DNA of 64,000 bases from Microbulbifer sp. GL-2 (GTDB lineage: Bacteria > Pseudomonadota > Gammaproteobacteria > Pseudomonadales > Cellvibrionaceae): assembly GCF_007183175.1 (NCBI RefSeq), contig NZ_AP019807.1:2462001-2526000 (forward strand). The letters are read 5' to 3'. The notes beneath the pieces were generated by a model. That model was not told the DNA's origin and ran no database searches. It worked only from the letters and a program-made list of their open reading frames with translations. The first letter of the stretch is position 1; every line of letters begins with the position of its first letter. Shown in pieces: positions 54,875 through 64,000 of the stretch. The position numbers and the translations under genes were made by a program.

Positions 54875-55885
54875 ATGAAGATAGGAGCGGTCGTTTTGAA
54901 GTGGACCTCGGGACTATTGGTTGGGATGGGATTGGCCCTGGCCGCCTGTGCACAGGAGCCCGGTCACGGTGACAATGCGAATGCACAGAAATTCGTAGAG
55001 TACATGGTGCAAGAGCACCAATTTGATCGCAAAGAGCTTCAAGAGTTGATGCGTGAAGCCAAACGTAAAGACTCGATTCTCAAGGCGATCAAGCGACCTG
55101 CGGAAAAGGCCAAGCCCTGGTATGAATACCGCAAATTATTCCTGACCCCGCAGAGTATCGCTGGTGGCGTTGACTTCTGGGATAAAAACGCGGAAGCCCT
55201 GGCCGAGGCGGAGAATAAATACGGTGTGCCGGCGGAAATGATCGTCGCAATCATCGGTATCGAAACCCGATACGGCGGCAATATGGGTGGCTACCGGGTG
55301 CTGGATGCCCTCTCCACCCTGGCCTTCAATTACCCGCGCCGCTCGCAGTTTTTTACCAAGGAACTGGAAAACTATCTGCTCCTGACCCGCGATCAGGAAA
55401 TGGATCCCCTTGCGCTGAAGGGGTCCTATGCCGGGGCCATGGGTTATGGCCAGTTTATGCCTTCGAGCTACCGCGCCTATGCCGTGGACTTCAGCAATGA
55501 CGGCAAGGTGGATATCTGGAATAACACCACTGACGCAATTGGCAGCGTGGCCAACTACCTAGCCAAACACGGCTGGAAACCGGGTGAGCCGGTAACGGTA
55601 CTGGCGAGCCCCCGCCCCAATGCAGATATGACTATCGTCAATGACACTCTGCAGCCTGAATGGACAGTAGGAGAGCTGGCGGAGAAGGGTTTCAACGCTA
55701 CCAGTCAGGTAGCGCCGGAAATGCCGGCTATCGTTTTCTCGCTGCAGACAGAGCAGGGCAAGCAGTATTGGTTGGGACTTAATAATTTCTCCACCATTAC
55801 CACCTACAACCGCAGCCGCCTCTACGCTATGGCGGTTAACGAGCTGGCCCAGGAAATCGTCAAAGCGCGTGGCGGGAAATCCTGA
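54875..55885 (+). CDS. mltB: Lytic murein transglycosylase B, lipoprotein
   Basis: Cleaves glycan strands with formation of 1,6-anhydro ends. The 336-aa product has a signal peptide with lipobox LAAC (Cys about residue 25), so it is anchored to the outer membrane. The catalytic Glu lies in IIGIETRYGGNMGG; AGAMGYGQFMPSSYRAYAVDF is the family signature. It is separated from rodA by 48 bases and belongs to the same wall-synthesis group. Confidence 0.96.
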   Translation: MKIGAVVLKWTSGLLVGMGLALAACAQEPGHGDNANAQKFVEYMVQEHQFDRKELQELMREAKRKDSILKAIKRPAEKAKPWYEYRKLFLTPQSIAGGVDFWDKNAEALAEAENKYGVPAEMIVAIIGIETRYGGNMGGYRVLDALSTLAFNYPRRSQFFTKELENYLLLTRDQEMDPLALKGSYAGAMGYGQFMPSSYRAYAVDFSNDGKVDIWNNTTDAIGSVANYLAKHGWKPGEPVTVLASPRPNADMTIVNDTLQPEWTVGELAEKGFNATSQVAPEMPAIVFSLQTEQGKQYWLGLNNFSTITTYNRSRLYAMAVNELAQEIVKARGGKS

Positions 55886-56037
55886 GCAGGGCGCAAAAGC
55901 TGCGCACAGGCAAAAGTTACCACTGTTGGGGAACCAAAGGTGCCGCCTGTAATCGAATACTTTTTATTTTGTTAAGCAGTTTCAGATAATAGCGGTTAGG
56001 AGACGGCAGCCTCAGGTTGCCGCGCGCCGGGGGAATT

Positions 56038-56904
56038 ATGTTTCAGTGCAATACGCGGCGTGGAGTTCTTCTTGCTGCCCTGTTTTTAGTGGCCTGTGGG
56101 GGGCCGCAAACCCAGCCTGGCAAGCAGGCCAAACCGGACTTTGACCGTGTAAAGGATAGTGGACCGTCGGCGCCAGTGAATATGTTGGCCACGCCACAGC
56201 CTACCCCTGTACGCGAGCCTATCGGTCCGGCCGGTAATAAATCCCCTTACAAGGTAAGAGGTGTCACTTATCATGTGCGTGACGCCGTCAAAGGTTATAA
56301 GGAGCGTGGCCAGGCCTCCTGGTACGGTACCAAGTTTCATGGCCGCCGCACGGCTAATGGCGAAATCTACAATATGTACGCTATGTCCGCGGCACATAAA
56401 ACTCTGCCCCTACCCAGTTATGCCAAGGTAACCAACTTAGATAATGGCCGCAGTATTATTGTGCGCGTAAATGATCGGGGCCCCTTTGTACATGGGCGCA
56501 TTATCGACCTAAGTTATACTGCCGCTCAGAAATTGGGTTATGTGGATAAGGGGGTGGCCCGCGTGGAAGTGGAAGCGCTGGACCCGGCTTCACTGCCACC
56601 AGTAACCGAGACTTTGCTGGCCGGTGATGTAATAGGGGGCTTGCCGCAGGATACGACGATACAGCTGCCTGAAAACACCTATCTCCAGGTTGGTGCATAT
56701 AGCAATGCCAGCCAGGCAGACAAGGTCCGTGCCCAACTGGCTGCGTCAATTGACTATCCTGTGTCTGTCAGTCCTGTAAAGCGCAGTGGCAAAACCTTTT
56801 ATCGGGTCCGTATTGGACCTATTTCTCAGCAGAGGGCCCTGGCTACTGCGCGGGAAACTGTTCAGGAAAACCAGCTTGGTGACCCCCAGGTGGTATACGA
56901 ATAA
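56038..56904 (+). CDS. rlpA: Septal ring lytic transglycosylase RlpA, lipoprotein
   Basis: A 288-aa lipoprotein. Lipobox LVAC (Cys about residue 20) follows a hydrophobic start. The double-psi beta barrel is visible as GQASWYGTKFHGRRTANGE and RSIIVRVNDRGPFVHGRIID, and a C-terminal SPOR domain (about 213-285, with YLQVGAYSNASQADKVRAQL) targets it to denuded glycans at the septum. ATG 56038 is used because GGGGGAATT lies before it; the longer frame upstream is unsupported. dacA follows. Confidence 0.95.
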   Translation: MFQCNTRRGVLLAALFLVACGGPQTQPGKQAKPDFDRVKDSGPSAPVNMLATPQPTPVREPIGPAGNKSPYKVRGVTYHVRDAVKGYKERGQASWYGTKFHGRRTANGEIYNMYAMSAAHKTLPLPSYAKVTNLDNGRSIIVRVNDRGPFVHGRIIDLSYTAAQKLGYVDKGVARVEVEALDPASLPPVTETLLAGDVIGGLPQDTTIQLPENTYLQVGAYSNASQADKVRAQLAASIDYPVSVSPVKRSGKTFYRVRIGPISQQRALATARETVQENQLGDPQVVYE

Positions 56905-57152
56905 GTAACCTGGGTTGTTGTTTCAGGGGCCTTGCAAAAGTGCCCAGGTAGTCAATGACTGTTGTCGCGAGCGACGGTCAACTAAATTGCCGTTCACAAA
57001 ATACTGCGCATTGGCGTGAATTTTCTTGTATTTTGTCAGTATTACTGGCTGGCGACCTTTGATGATAAATCGTGGTCGTGTATTAATCTTTTAAAATGGA
57101 TATTGGGTTAACAGCCAGCCTACGAACACGAGGATTAACGAGACTCTCACCT

Positions 57153-58298
57153 ATGATCACACGGATTATCGCCTGTTCTTTCCTGATGCTTTGTGCGGGC
57201 CTGGCCCAGGCGCAATCACTTATCCCGGCTCCACCTCAGTTGGCGGCCACTTCCTACCTGCTGCTGGATGCCAATACCGGTCAGGTATTGGTGGAACAGG
57301 ATGCTGATAAACAGGTTCCCCCCGCCAGTCTGACCAAAATGATGACGGCCTATATTGTCTCGGAAGAAATTCTGAAGGGTAGCGTTAAGGAAGAGGACAA
57401 GGTACGCATCTCAGAGAAGGCCTGGCGCAAGGGCGGCTCGAAGATGTTTGTTAAAGTTGGCGACCAGGTCCCGGTTATCGACCTGATGCGCGGTGTAATT
57501 ATCCAGTCCGGTAATGATGCCAGTATCGCCCTGGCTGAGCATGTATCTGGCAGCGAGGAAGTTTTTGCCGAGGTAATGAACCAGCAGGCTGAGCTGTTGG
57601 GCATGGAGAACACCCACTTCGTCAATGCCACTGGCTGGCCGGCGGAAGGCCACCTGACCACTGCCCGCGATCTGGGTGTCCTGGCCCGCGCGCTGATTAT
57701 GGATCACCCGGAGCACTACGATATCTACTCTGAGAAGTATTTCAGCTACTCCGGTATTAACCAGCCCAATCGTAATCGCTTGCTGTGGCGCGATTCTGCT
57801 GTCGATGGTATCAAGACCGGGCATACGGAAGAGGCTGGTTACTGCCTGGTAGCCTCGGCGATGAAGCGTGGAATGCGTCTGATTGCCATCGTAGTTGGCA
57901 CTGACAGTGATGAAAAACGCGCTTCAGAAACCCAGAAGTTACTGGCTTATGGTTTCCGTTACTACCAGACCCACAAGGTTTATGGTCAGGGCGAGGTCTT
58001 GCAAACTGAGCGTGTCTGGGGCGGTAAGGAGCCCAGTGTAGGTATCGCAGTAGAAAAAGATATCTTCGTCACTATCCCCCGTGGTGGAGAGGAGGGCATC
58101 AAAGCTGACCTGATCGTAGAGGGCGAATTAGAAGCCCCGATCAAGAAGGGACAGCCTGTGGGCAAAGTGGTTGTGACCCTGGATGGACAGACCGTTGCCG
58201 ATGTGAAAGCAGTTGCCGCCGAGGAGGTTGAGCGTGCTGGCTTCTTCAAGCGTATGTGGGATTCCATCAAGCGCTTTGTCATAGGTTTCTTCAGCTGA
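57153..58298 (+). CDS. dacA: D-alanyl-D-alanine carboxypeptidase (PBP5/6 type)
   Basis: Removes the last D-Ala of the stem peptide. The 381-aa product has a signal peptide (about 1-20, ...LAQAQS), SLTK (SxxK), SGN and KTG motifs of the transpeptidase fold, a C-terminal beta domain and an amphipathic end (ERAGFFKRMWDSIKRFVIGFFS), split here for length, that would anchor it to the inner membrane. ATG 57153 gives the family start; the frame opens earlier without similarity. Part of the mrdA-rodA-mltB-rlpA-dacA group. Confidence 0.96.
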   Translation: MITRIIACSFLMLCAGLAQAQSLIPAPPQLAATSYLLLDANTGQVLVEQDADKQVPPASLTKMMTAYIVSEEILKGSVKEEDKVRISEKAWRKGGSKMFVKVGDQVPVIDLMRGVIIQSGNDASIALAEHVSGSEEVFAEVMNQQAELLGMENTHFVNATGWPAEGHLTTARDLGVLARALIMDHPEHYDIYSEKYFSYSGINQPNRNRLLWRDSAVDGIKTGHTEEAGYCLVASAMKRGMRLIAIVVGTDSDEKRASETQKLLAYGFRYYQTHKVYGQGEVLQTERVWGGKEPSVGIAVEKDIFVTIPRGGEEGIKADLIVEGELEAPIKKGQPVGKVVVTLDGQTVADVKAVAAEEVERAGFFKRMWDSIKRFVIGFFS

Positions 58299-58476
58299 GT
58301 TTTATCAAGCCGTTTAAGCCGGGGTGGTTTCCCAGCCGCCCCTGGCCAGCTCCCCGAAATCCCTGTCCACTTCCCCCGTTACTCCCTGTCCTCTATACAC
58401 CGCTCGCTGTATAATCGCCGCCCGGCTGTGCCTAAGCTTTTTCTCGATATCTGACAGCCGGACCTCGGAGAGCGGT

Positions 58477-58758
58477 ATGAGCCAAGACCCCAATCAGCAA
58501 CCCCCGAAAATTGAATTTCCCTGCGAAGACTATATGGTCAAAGTGGTGCGGGATGCCAATGATCAAGCGCACGAATTTGTGCTGGATGTGATGCGCCGCC
58601 ATGCCCCTGGGCTGGAAGAGGATCGGATTACCCTGCGCGACAGTAGTACCGGTAAATTCACTTCGATGACATTCTTTATCCTCGCTACCGGTGAAGACCA
58701 GCTCAAAGCCCTGTTTGAGGAGCTGAAAGAGCACCCTGCGGTTCATATGGTGCTCTGA
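58477..58758 (+). CDS. ybeD: YbeD/DUF493 family protein
   Basis: A 93-aa ferredoxin-like-fold protein with IEFPCEDYMVKVVRDAND at the start and STGKFTSMTFFILATGEDQL later, as in YbeD. ATG 58477 has CGGAGAG upstream; the 51 extra codons before it are not conserved. The gene's stop overlaps the lipB start by one base (TGATG), so they are coupled. In many gammaproteobacteria it lies between dacA and lipB; the role is unclear but is linked to lipoate metabolism by position. Confidence 0.95.
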   Translation: MSQDPNQQPPKIEFPCEDYMVKVVRDANDQAHEFVLDVMRRHAPGLEEDRITLRDSSTGKFTSMTFFILATGEDQLKALFEELKEHPAVHMVL

Positions 58759-59459
58759 TGACCATTGTGCGCAATCTCGCCCGGCGGAACTACGAGACCG
58801 TTTGGCAGGCTATGTCCCGCTACACCGATGTGCGCGATGACAACAGCGCTGATGAAATCTGGTGTGTGGAGCACGAGCCAGTGTTCACCCAAGGGCAGGC
58901 CGGTAAAGCTGAGCATCTGCTGAATACTGGTGATATCCCCGTGGTCCAGGTGGATCGTGGTGGACAGGTTACCTATCACGGCCCCGGCCAGTTGGTGGTT
59001 TATCCGCTGTTGGACCTGCGCCGGGCCAAAATTGGCGTACGCGACTTGGTTACTGCGCTGGAATGTGCCACCGTGGCGATGCTCGCGACATTTGGCATCG
59101 CGGCAGCGCCCCGTGCAGATGCACCGGGAGTTTACCTGACTGATGGTCCGCGCAGCGGCAATAAAATTGCCTCAATTGGACTGCGTGTGCGCCGTGGTTG
59201 TAGCTTCCATGGTATCGCCATCAACATCGATATGGACCTTGCCCCTTTTCTTCGTATCAACCCCTGTGGTTACGCCGGTATGCAAATGGTGCAGATGGCG
59301 GAATTACTGCAGGAGCTGCCCAGCTGGCAACAGGTGGCAGAGATTTTTGTGCGTGAATTATTGCGTACTCTTGAGTTGTCACCGGCAGAGTGGCAGCCGC
59401 TAGATGAATATACTTTGGCGCAACTGAGCGCGGAACAGCAGGAATTAAGTAATGGCTGA
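58758..59459 (+). CDS. lipB: Octanoyl-[acyl-carrier-protein]:protein N-octanoyltransferase
   Basis: Transfers octanoate from ACP to lipoyl domains, first step of lipoate formation. The 233-aa product shows GGQVTYHGPGQLVVYPLLDL, GNKIASIGLRV (catalytic Lys) and RRGCSFHGIAINI (catalytic Cys). It overlaps ybeD by 1 base and lipA by 8 bases, so all three are translated in tandem. Confidence 0.97.
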   Translation: MTIVRNLARRNYETVWQAMSRYTDVRDDNSADEIWCVEHEPVFTQGQAGKAEHLLNTGDIPVVQVDRGGQVTYHGPGQLVVYPLLDLRRAKIGVRDLVTALECATVAMLATFGIAAAPRADAPGVYLTDGPRSGNKIASIGLRVRRGCSFHGIAINIDMDLAPFLRINPCGYAGMQMVQMAELLQELPSWQQVAEIFVRELLRTLELSPAEWQPLDEYTLAQLSAEQQELSNG

Positions 59460-60435
59460 TAAACCCGATCTGGTGCCGGTAAAGCGCACCCGTCGCCTCC
59501 AGCAGGGGGAGAAACTCCGTGATGGTGAGAAGGTCGAGCGCATCCCGGTTAAGGTAATAGCCAGTGATACCGTCCTGCGCAAACCGGATTGGATTCGAGT
59601 CAAAGTGCCCGCGTCTAAAGAAGTGGACCGTATCAAGAGTATCCTGCGCTCGCAAAAGCTCTCTACCGTCTGTGAGGAAGCCAGTTGCCCGAACCTGGGT
59701 GAGTGCTTTAGTGGTGGCACTGCCACCTTTATGATCATGGGAGAAATATGTACACGTCGCTGCCCATTTTGCGATGTGGGCCACGGTAAACCTAACCCCC
59801 TGGACCCGGAAGAGCCGAAAAACTTGGCGGAAGCCATTGCAGCTATGAGCTTGCGCTATGTGGTAATTACCTCGGTTGATCGTGATGATTTGCGCGATGG
59901 TGGTGCAGAGCATTTTGCCGACTGTATCCGTGAATCCCGCGATCTTTCACCAAACCTGCAGGTAGAAATCCTTACCCCGGATTTCCGCGGGCGTATGGAT
60001 GCGGCATTGGATGTTCTGGAAAAGGAAGCGCCGGATGTGTTTAACCACAACCTGGAAACTGTACCCCGCCTCTATCGGGAGTCCCGCCCAGGTGCCAACT
60101 ACAAGTGGTCTCTGAAACTGTTACAGGAATACAAAAAACGTCGCCCGGATGTATTAACCAAGTCCGGCCTGATGGTGGGACTCGGTGAAGAAAAGGAAGA
60201 AATCTTCCAAGTGATGGACGATATGCGTGTGCACGATATCGATATGCTCACCATCGGTCAGTACTTACAGCCGAGCAAGGAGCATTTGCCTGTTCAGCGC
60301 TATGTACACCCGGATGAGTTTGAAGAGTATCGTCGTTATGCTGAAAAAATCGGTTTCAAGCACGCTGCTTGTGGCCCCTTGGTGCGCTCTTCTTACCATG
60401 CTGATAAGCAGGCGCATGGGGAAAAGGTAGGTTAG
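59452..60435 (+). CDS. lipA: Lipoyl synthase
   Basis: A radical-SAM enzyme that inserts sulfur into octanoyl groups. The 327-aa product has the auxiliary-cluster motif CEEASCPNLGEC (C-x4-C-x5-C) and the radical-SAM cluster CTRRCPFC (C-x3-C-x2-C), then GKPNPLDPEEP and the C-terminal RSSYHADKQA. ATG 59452 overlaps lipB by 8 bases. A 945-base gap with no gene follows. Confidence 0.98.
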   Translation: MADKPDLVPVKRTRRLQQGEKLRDGEKVERIPVKVIASDTVLRKPDWIRVKVPASKEVDRIKSILRSQKLSTVCEEASCPNLGECFSGGTATFMIMGEICTRRCPFCDVGHGKPNPLDPEEPKNLAEAIAAMSLRYVVITSVDRDDLRDGGAEHFADCIRESRDLSPNLQVEILTPDFRGRMDAALDVLEKEAPDVFNHNLETVPRLYRESRPGANYKWSLKLLQEYKKRRPDVLTKSGLMVGLGEEKEEIFQVMDDMRVHDIDMLTIGQYLQPSKEHLPVQRYVHPDEFEEYRRYAEKIGFKHAACGPLVRSSYHADKQAHGEKVG

Positions 60436-61380
60436 TATTTCGGAGGGGCAAATGGGAGGAACCCCATTTGCCTTTAGCTTACTTCTTTATTCGTATATTT
60501 TGAGGTTGTCCTTTTCTTCCTGTTTTATTCCCTTTGTTAATTTCCTCTACCTGATGCTTGTAAGGTGTGTTGTTGAAATTTTCCCTCTAATAGGCCTCTC
60601 CTGTTTTCCAGCCCTCCAATACTCACTAAGTTGTGATAGCTAAAATTCGGCTATATATAAAAAACTGAAATAACTTCTCTATCAGGCTGAACGGGATTTC
60701 GGACTGAAATAGATCTCGATTTTTCGATTGTATGAGGGGCTGTCAAAAGATCTATTGTATGACAAACTAGATTTTTGATTTATGAGAATGTTTTCTCGAA
60801 ATAAACCTGGTCTTTCTATTTTATTGGTTATTTGTTTTTGTGCAGTCTCATTTTTTTGGCTATAAAAAATTTAAGGTTGTCGAATATTGCTCCTTTTAAA
60901 GAGTCTACCGTTAAGGGGTTATACAGTAGATTGGTATCGATTTTGATTTACTTGTGAGCTAGCTGGTGGTTTCTTTGGGGGTGACTGGGTACCAAAAGTC
61001 AAGCTCCTTAATTGGGCTGAAAGCTGTAATGCCCCAAAGTATGATTTACTTTGTCTAACTTCTTTTTTGATTGAGACTGGTCAGTCTATTTTAATTCAAG
61101 AAGAATTGAAGTTTCCTGATGGAGGTGAGGAATTGCACTAATCACTGAACTTCAGTAACTTTGAATCAACAATAAAGATAAGAAGATTCTGCCTTTCTTA
61201 TGTGTCACGACTGCCATTTCCCGGAAAAGGGCCTTTCCATGGCAGGCTAAAGTGGTAATTTAGTTCGAAGCGGCACTTTGGGTGAATACCTTAGACGCAG
61301 TACGCCGAATCCATGTAGTACCTGGGTGCAGGATATGGAGAGCGCTGGAACGTACCAAATCACAATAAACACAATAATGA
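60436..61380. other. Long AT-rich intergenic region
   Basis: About 950 bases without a supportable gene. Frames are short, with no family and no ribosome sites. An imperfect hairpin CTGCCAT / ATGGCAG (61211-61245) encloses a second inner palindrome (GGAAA...TTTCC). The last 120 bases before 61393 probably carry the promoter of the next gene. The rest shows no operator pattern I can name. It may contain a decayed gene or a small RNA, but I have no evidence for either. Confidence 0.4.
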
Positions 61381-61392
61381 GTGAGGAAAGCG

Positions 61393-63108
61393 ATGACCCC
61401 GGAAGAACGATACGAGCAGGTGAAGGGCCTCCAGCCTCTGGAGCTTCTTTATAAGAGAGAGGCCGAAGAGCCGGAAACGGTATTTCTCCGCCAGATGCAA
61501 CGTCGCCAGTGGCGTGAGTATACATGGCGTGAAGTAATGGATAGGTCCCGGAGAATTGCCGGTTATCTGCGCAGTCAATTTGAGCCCGGAGACCGTATCG
61601 CTATTCACGCGAAAAACTGCGCCGACTGGATTATTGTCGATGTAGGTATCATGCTGGCAGGGATGGTCAGTGTCCCCTTATATCCTGGGCAATCTGCTTC
61701 TTCCATGTCCTACGTTTTGCAGCACTCTGAATCAAAAATCCTTTTCTGTGGTGCCACCGATAACAATGCTGCGTTGCAGGAGGTAGCTGACACTTTGTCG
61801 AGCGTGGCTATTCAACGCTGTGAAGTCCACTGTGATAAAGAGCTGGAGGAGATTATTAACTCCAGTGAGCGTTACGAGGAGAGCCCGGTATTCAATGAGG
61901 ATGACCTTTTCACCATAATGTATACCTCCGGGACGACTGGAAACCCGAAAGGCGTTATGCATACCTGGTCATCAGTCATTTTTGTTGTGCCAAATATGAT
62001 TCGGGGCTATGGGTTCAATGATTCCGATCGCGTATTTTCCTATCTGCCACTAGCCCATGCTGCAGAGCGTATTCTGGTTGAATTTCACTGTCTCTATTCG
62101 GGCACCCCGGTACACTTCCCCGAATCCCTGGATACTTTCCTAGAGGACTTACAGCTTACCCGGCCTACAATGTTTTTCTCGGTTCCCAGGTTGTGGACCA
62201 AGTTTAAAGAAGGCATTGATGAAAAAATTCCGCCCGCGCTACAAAATGTTTTACTGCGCATACCAGGGCTCAGTAGCTGGCTAAAGAACAAGGTGCGTGC
62301 TGGACTTGGTCTGGATCAGGCGAGGATGCTGGTAACGGGAGCTTCACCTATTTCCATAGAGCTGTTGCGCTGGTATGAGCGTATGGGCATGCAGATCGCC
62401 GATGGTTACGGCATGACAGAAAATTTTATTTACGGTTGCTTTGTATTGCCTGGAGAGGACCCCGTACCGGGTACGGTAGGCAAAACATACCATGGCTGTG
62501 AGTTGAAGATTTCTGATGAGGGAGAAATATTATTCAAGAGTGGCTCCCTTATGAAGGGCTATTACTTGGAGCCTGAGAAAACAGCGGAAGTTATCCGTGA
62601 TGGCTATTACCACACCGGAGACTCAGGCTATATTGATGGGGATGGGCTGTTACATATTACCGGGAGAATTTCCGAAACCTTTAAAACCAGCAAAGGGAAG
62701 TTTATCCAGCCCAGCCGACTGGAGGGCCACTTTGGCAACGAGACTCTTCTGGCACAACTGTGCGTTTTGGGACATGGTATGGATCAGCCGGTAATGCTAG
62801 CTACTCTGTCTGAAACTGCAGAGAGAATGCCCCGCGCCGAGGTCAATGAACAACTTCACCGAGTATTGGAATCGGTTAATGAGCGCTTACCCCATCACGA
62901 ACGTATCAAGACGATGTTTATCTGCAAGGAGGAGTGGACTCCTTTAAATGAATTCCTTACCCCAACTCTGAAAATCAAACGAAAAGTATTGGATGCTCAC
63001 TATAAAGATTTATTCAGGCAGTTTTCCGATGTGAAAGGTATTGTGTGGGAGCCACGAGGTAGTGACAGCCTACAGAAAGAAAAAGCAGATTTGCAGGCAG
63101 TGAATTGA
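61393..63108 (+). CDS. AMP-forming acyl-CoA synthetase-like enzyme
   Basis: A 571-aa ANL-superfamily enzyme. The ATP-binding loop is MYTSGTTGNPKGVMHTW, followed by YGMTEN and the YHTGD motif of the second adenylation half, and a FKTSKGKF region near the C-terminus. The arrangement is closest to long-chain fatty-acid/bile-acid-type CoA ligases that start with an acid-AMP step. GAGG lies before ATG 61393; the GTG at 61381 adds four residues. It stands alone, with a terminator after it. Substrate unknown. Confidence 0.87.
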   Translation: MTPEERYEQVKGLQPLELLYKREAEEPETVFLRQMQRRQWREYTWREVMDRSRRIAGYLRSQFEPGDRIAIHAKNCADWIIVDVGIMLAGMVSVPLYPGQSASSMSYVLQHSESKILFCGATDNNAALQEVADTLSSVAIQRCEVHCDKELEEIINSSERYEESPVFNEDDLFTIMYTSGTTGNPKGVMHTWSSVIFVVPNMIRGYGFNDSDRVFSYLPLAHAAERILVEFHCLYSGTPVHFPESLDTFLEDLQLTRPTMFFSVPRLWTKFKEGIDEKIPPALQNVLLRIPGLSSWLKNKVRAGLGLDQARMLVTGASPISIELLRWYERMGMQIADGYGMTENFIYGCFVLPGEDPVPGTVGKTYHGCELKISDEGEILFKSGSLMKGYYLEPEKTAEVIRDGYYHTGDSGYIDGDGLLHITGRISETFKTSKGKFIQPSRLEGHFGNETLLAQLCVLGHGMDQPVMLATLSETAERMPRAEVNEQLHRVLESVNERLPHHERIKTMFICKEEWTPLNEFLTPTLKIKRKVLDAHYKDLFRQFSDVKGIVWEPRGSDSLQKEKADLQAVN

Positions 63109-63156
63109 GGCTGGTGGGAAAGTTAAATTAGCCTGCTTATTAATACGCATAGAAAT

Positions 63157-63190
63157 AAAAGCCCGGCAAATGATTTTTGTCGGGCTTTTT
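63157..63190 (+). terminator. Rho-independent terminator
   Basis: Inverted repeat around 63157-63170 and 63176-63189 with GCCCG/CGGGC core, a G-T wobble and a T-tract, 48 bases after the ligase stop. Confidence 0.9.
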
Positions 63191-63238
63191 AAATTGGGCT
63201 ATAAGATTTTTGATTGAGGCTGGAGTAGTTGCGCCCGC

Positions 63239-63529
63239 TTAATGAGTGTAACTCAGGCAGTTATTCGATTTGCCAGTGTGTCCAACTTGAATACTCTCGG
63301 CGGAGCACTCAAAGTCATCATTGAATTTGCAGTCCTCCATTTTGCAGGCGCCAACGCCAGCAGTGCGAGAGCTGCGTGTATGTTTTGAGTTGGTGAAAAA
63401 TGTATCGCAATCGGGATCTGCCCCATCGCCGATTGTAATCGCTCTGGCGTGGCAAGCGTCATCGGCATTGTAGGCGCATTGAGTAGCGGCACATTTGCTG
63501 ACTTCAGGCATATCTGTCGCGATAATCAT
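63239..63529 (-). CDS. Cysteine-rich DUF1540-like protein
   Basis: A 96-aa protein with two similar cysteine-rich units. Unit 1 has CAATQCAYNADDACHARAIT and a later C before DTFF; unit 2 has CKMEDCKFNDDFECSAESIQ and a later C before LSYTH. Each holds four Cys in the spacing C-x4-C-x7-C-...-C, as in DUF1540 proteins thought to bind metal. I used ATG 63529 because AGGAG lies upstream; the longer frame is not similar. Function unknown. Confidence 0.7.
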   Translation of the reverse strand: MIIATDMPEVSKCAATQCAYNADDACHARAITIGDGADPDCDTFFTNSKHTRSSRTAGVGACKMEDCKFNDDFECSAESIQVGHTGKSNNCLSYTH

Positions 63530-63714
63530 GGTTGTCTTCTCCTGGTTGGTAAGAAGGAGACTAGCCCAGCTCTTCAGCATGTCAACGAAGTAACCACAAT
63601 CTTTGTAAGGTATTGGTTTACGGGTAAATTTTTCGATACTAGAAAAAAATAATGCCGAGGGCTGGAGCTGAAACAAGATTTTTAATAACTTCTGAGTATG
63701 TAAAAACTTTGCGC

Positions 63715-64000
63715 CTATTCCTCTTTTATATAATCTCTTTCTGTATTCGCTTCCCAGGCCATCAGTAGCAGCGCCTCAGTCTCTCCTGGCATGGTGATTC
63801 TCTTTTCAGCCTTTAGCCCGATCTTTTCCAATAGCTTCACTGAGGGGGTGTTGTCAGGGCGGGTGATAGCGACAATACGCGCCAAGCCCAAGGCTTTATG
63901 TCCGTGGCGCATTATGGCTTGTGAGGCCTCCAGGGCGTAGCCTCTACCGCGGTACTGTGGCAGGAAGGCAAAGCCAATATCTACATCATCAAGGCCGTCG
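63715..64000 (-). CDS. GNAT N-acetyltransferase (5' end beyond window)
   Basis: The minus-strand frame is open to the window edge. It carries FAFLPQYRGRGYALEASQAI, the Q-x-x-G-x-A/G acetyl-CoA loop (here QYRGRGYA) and, further on, VAITRPDNTPSVKLLEKIGL, both typical of RimJ/RimL-type GNAT enzymes. The N-terminal part lies outside the window. The substrate is not predictable. A short reading starting at 63912 misses this upstream part. Confidence 0.85.
   Translation of the reverse strand, partial: DGLDDVDIGFAFLPQYRGRGYALEASQAIMRHGHKALGLARIVAITRPDNTPSVKLLEKIGLKAEKRITMPGETEALLLMAWEANTERDYIKEE

Noticed and set aside
60452..60643. 63-codon hydrophobic frame after lipA
   Set aside because: Made of T-rich sequence giving Leu/Phe/Ser by chance; no start signal or conservation that I can see.

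Overview
The window is a piece of a gammaproteobacterial chromosome. Core gene content and order resemble Pseudomonas and the marine Cellvibrionales; a Microbulbifer-like organism is my best guess, which is an inference from gene order and protein style only. About 50 intact protein genes are supported, plus several decayed ones.

Layout. (1) 1-10 kb, core: the dksA-gluQ-cbrX-cbrA block (minus strand, cbrA cut by the left edge), sfsA, a Rieske protein, an S1C protease, htpX, a TfoX-C protein, an M15 peptidase, cysE and ppa. (2) 10.5-15.4 kb: glutamine-synthetase-like ligase, aldehyde dehydrogenase and iron-type alcohol dehydrogenase, a set that fits gamma-glutamylation and oxidation of an amino alcohol; then a periplasmic msrA and an alpha/beta hydrolase. 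(3) 17.2-36.8 kb, an AT-rich accessory region: four MocR-type regulators in a row, a secreted toxin-like protein with three beta-trefoil lectin units, an IS5-type transposase remnant, a DoxX-like membrane protein, a fifth and intact MocR gene divergent from a PNPOx-like flavoprotein gene, a decayed second copy of that pair, a secreted beta-helix protein, and a MarR/S41-peptidase pair. (4) 37-48.7 kb: secreted ExeM/NucH-type nuclease, VOC protein, PPi-type phosphofructokinase, mpl, ubiX, a SelW-like protein, an MMPL/RND transporter, a parvulin and a Lon-N-domain protein. (5) 48.8-60.4 kb: proA-nadD-rsfS-rlmH-mrdA-rodA-mltB-rlpA-dacA-ybeD-lipB-lipA, the same order as in Pseudomonas aeruginosa, covering cell elongation, septal wall processing and lipoate synthesis. 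(6) 61.4-64 kb: acyl-CoA synthetase-like gene, DUF1540-like protein and a GNAT gene cut by the right edge.

The most unusual part is region 3. The five MocR paralogues keep a clear GntR-type winged helix, but the PLP site of the aminotransferase domain is eroded in steps. The copy at 29419 has every key residue. The copy at 17197 keeps the Lys but has lost the phosphate-binding Arg. The copies at 18789, 21132 and 22773 have Arg in place of the Schiff-base Lys. Beside these genes, pairs of ACTGG boxes repeat with a 23-bp period, always reading toward the divergent target gene: the flavoprotein, its decayed copy and the lectin/toxin gene. A fourth box cluster at 20.8 kb has no target left. This looks like a repeated module of regulator, operator and target that was duplicated and then diverged, with one module having captured a toxin-like gene. 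The box pattern and residue changes are read directly from the sequence; the regulatory meaning is inferred.
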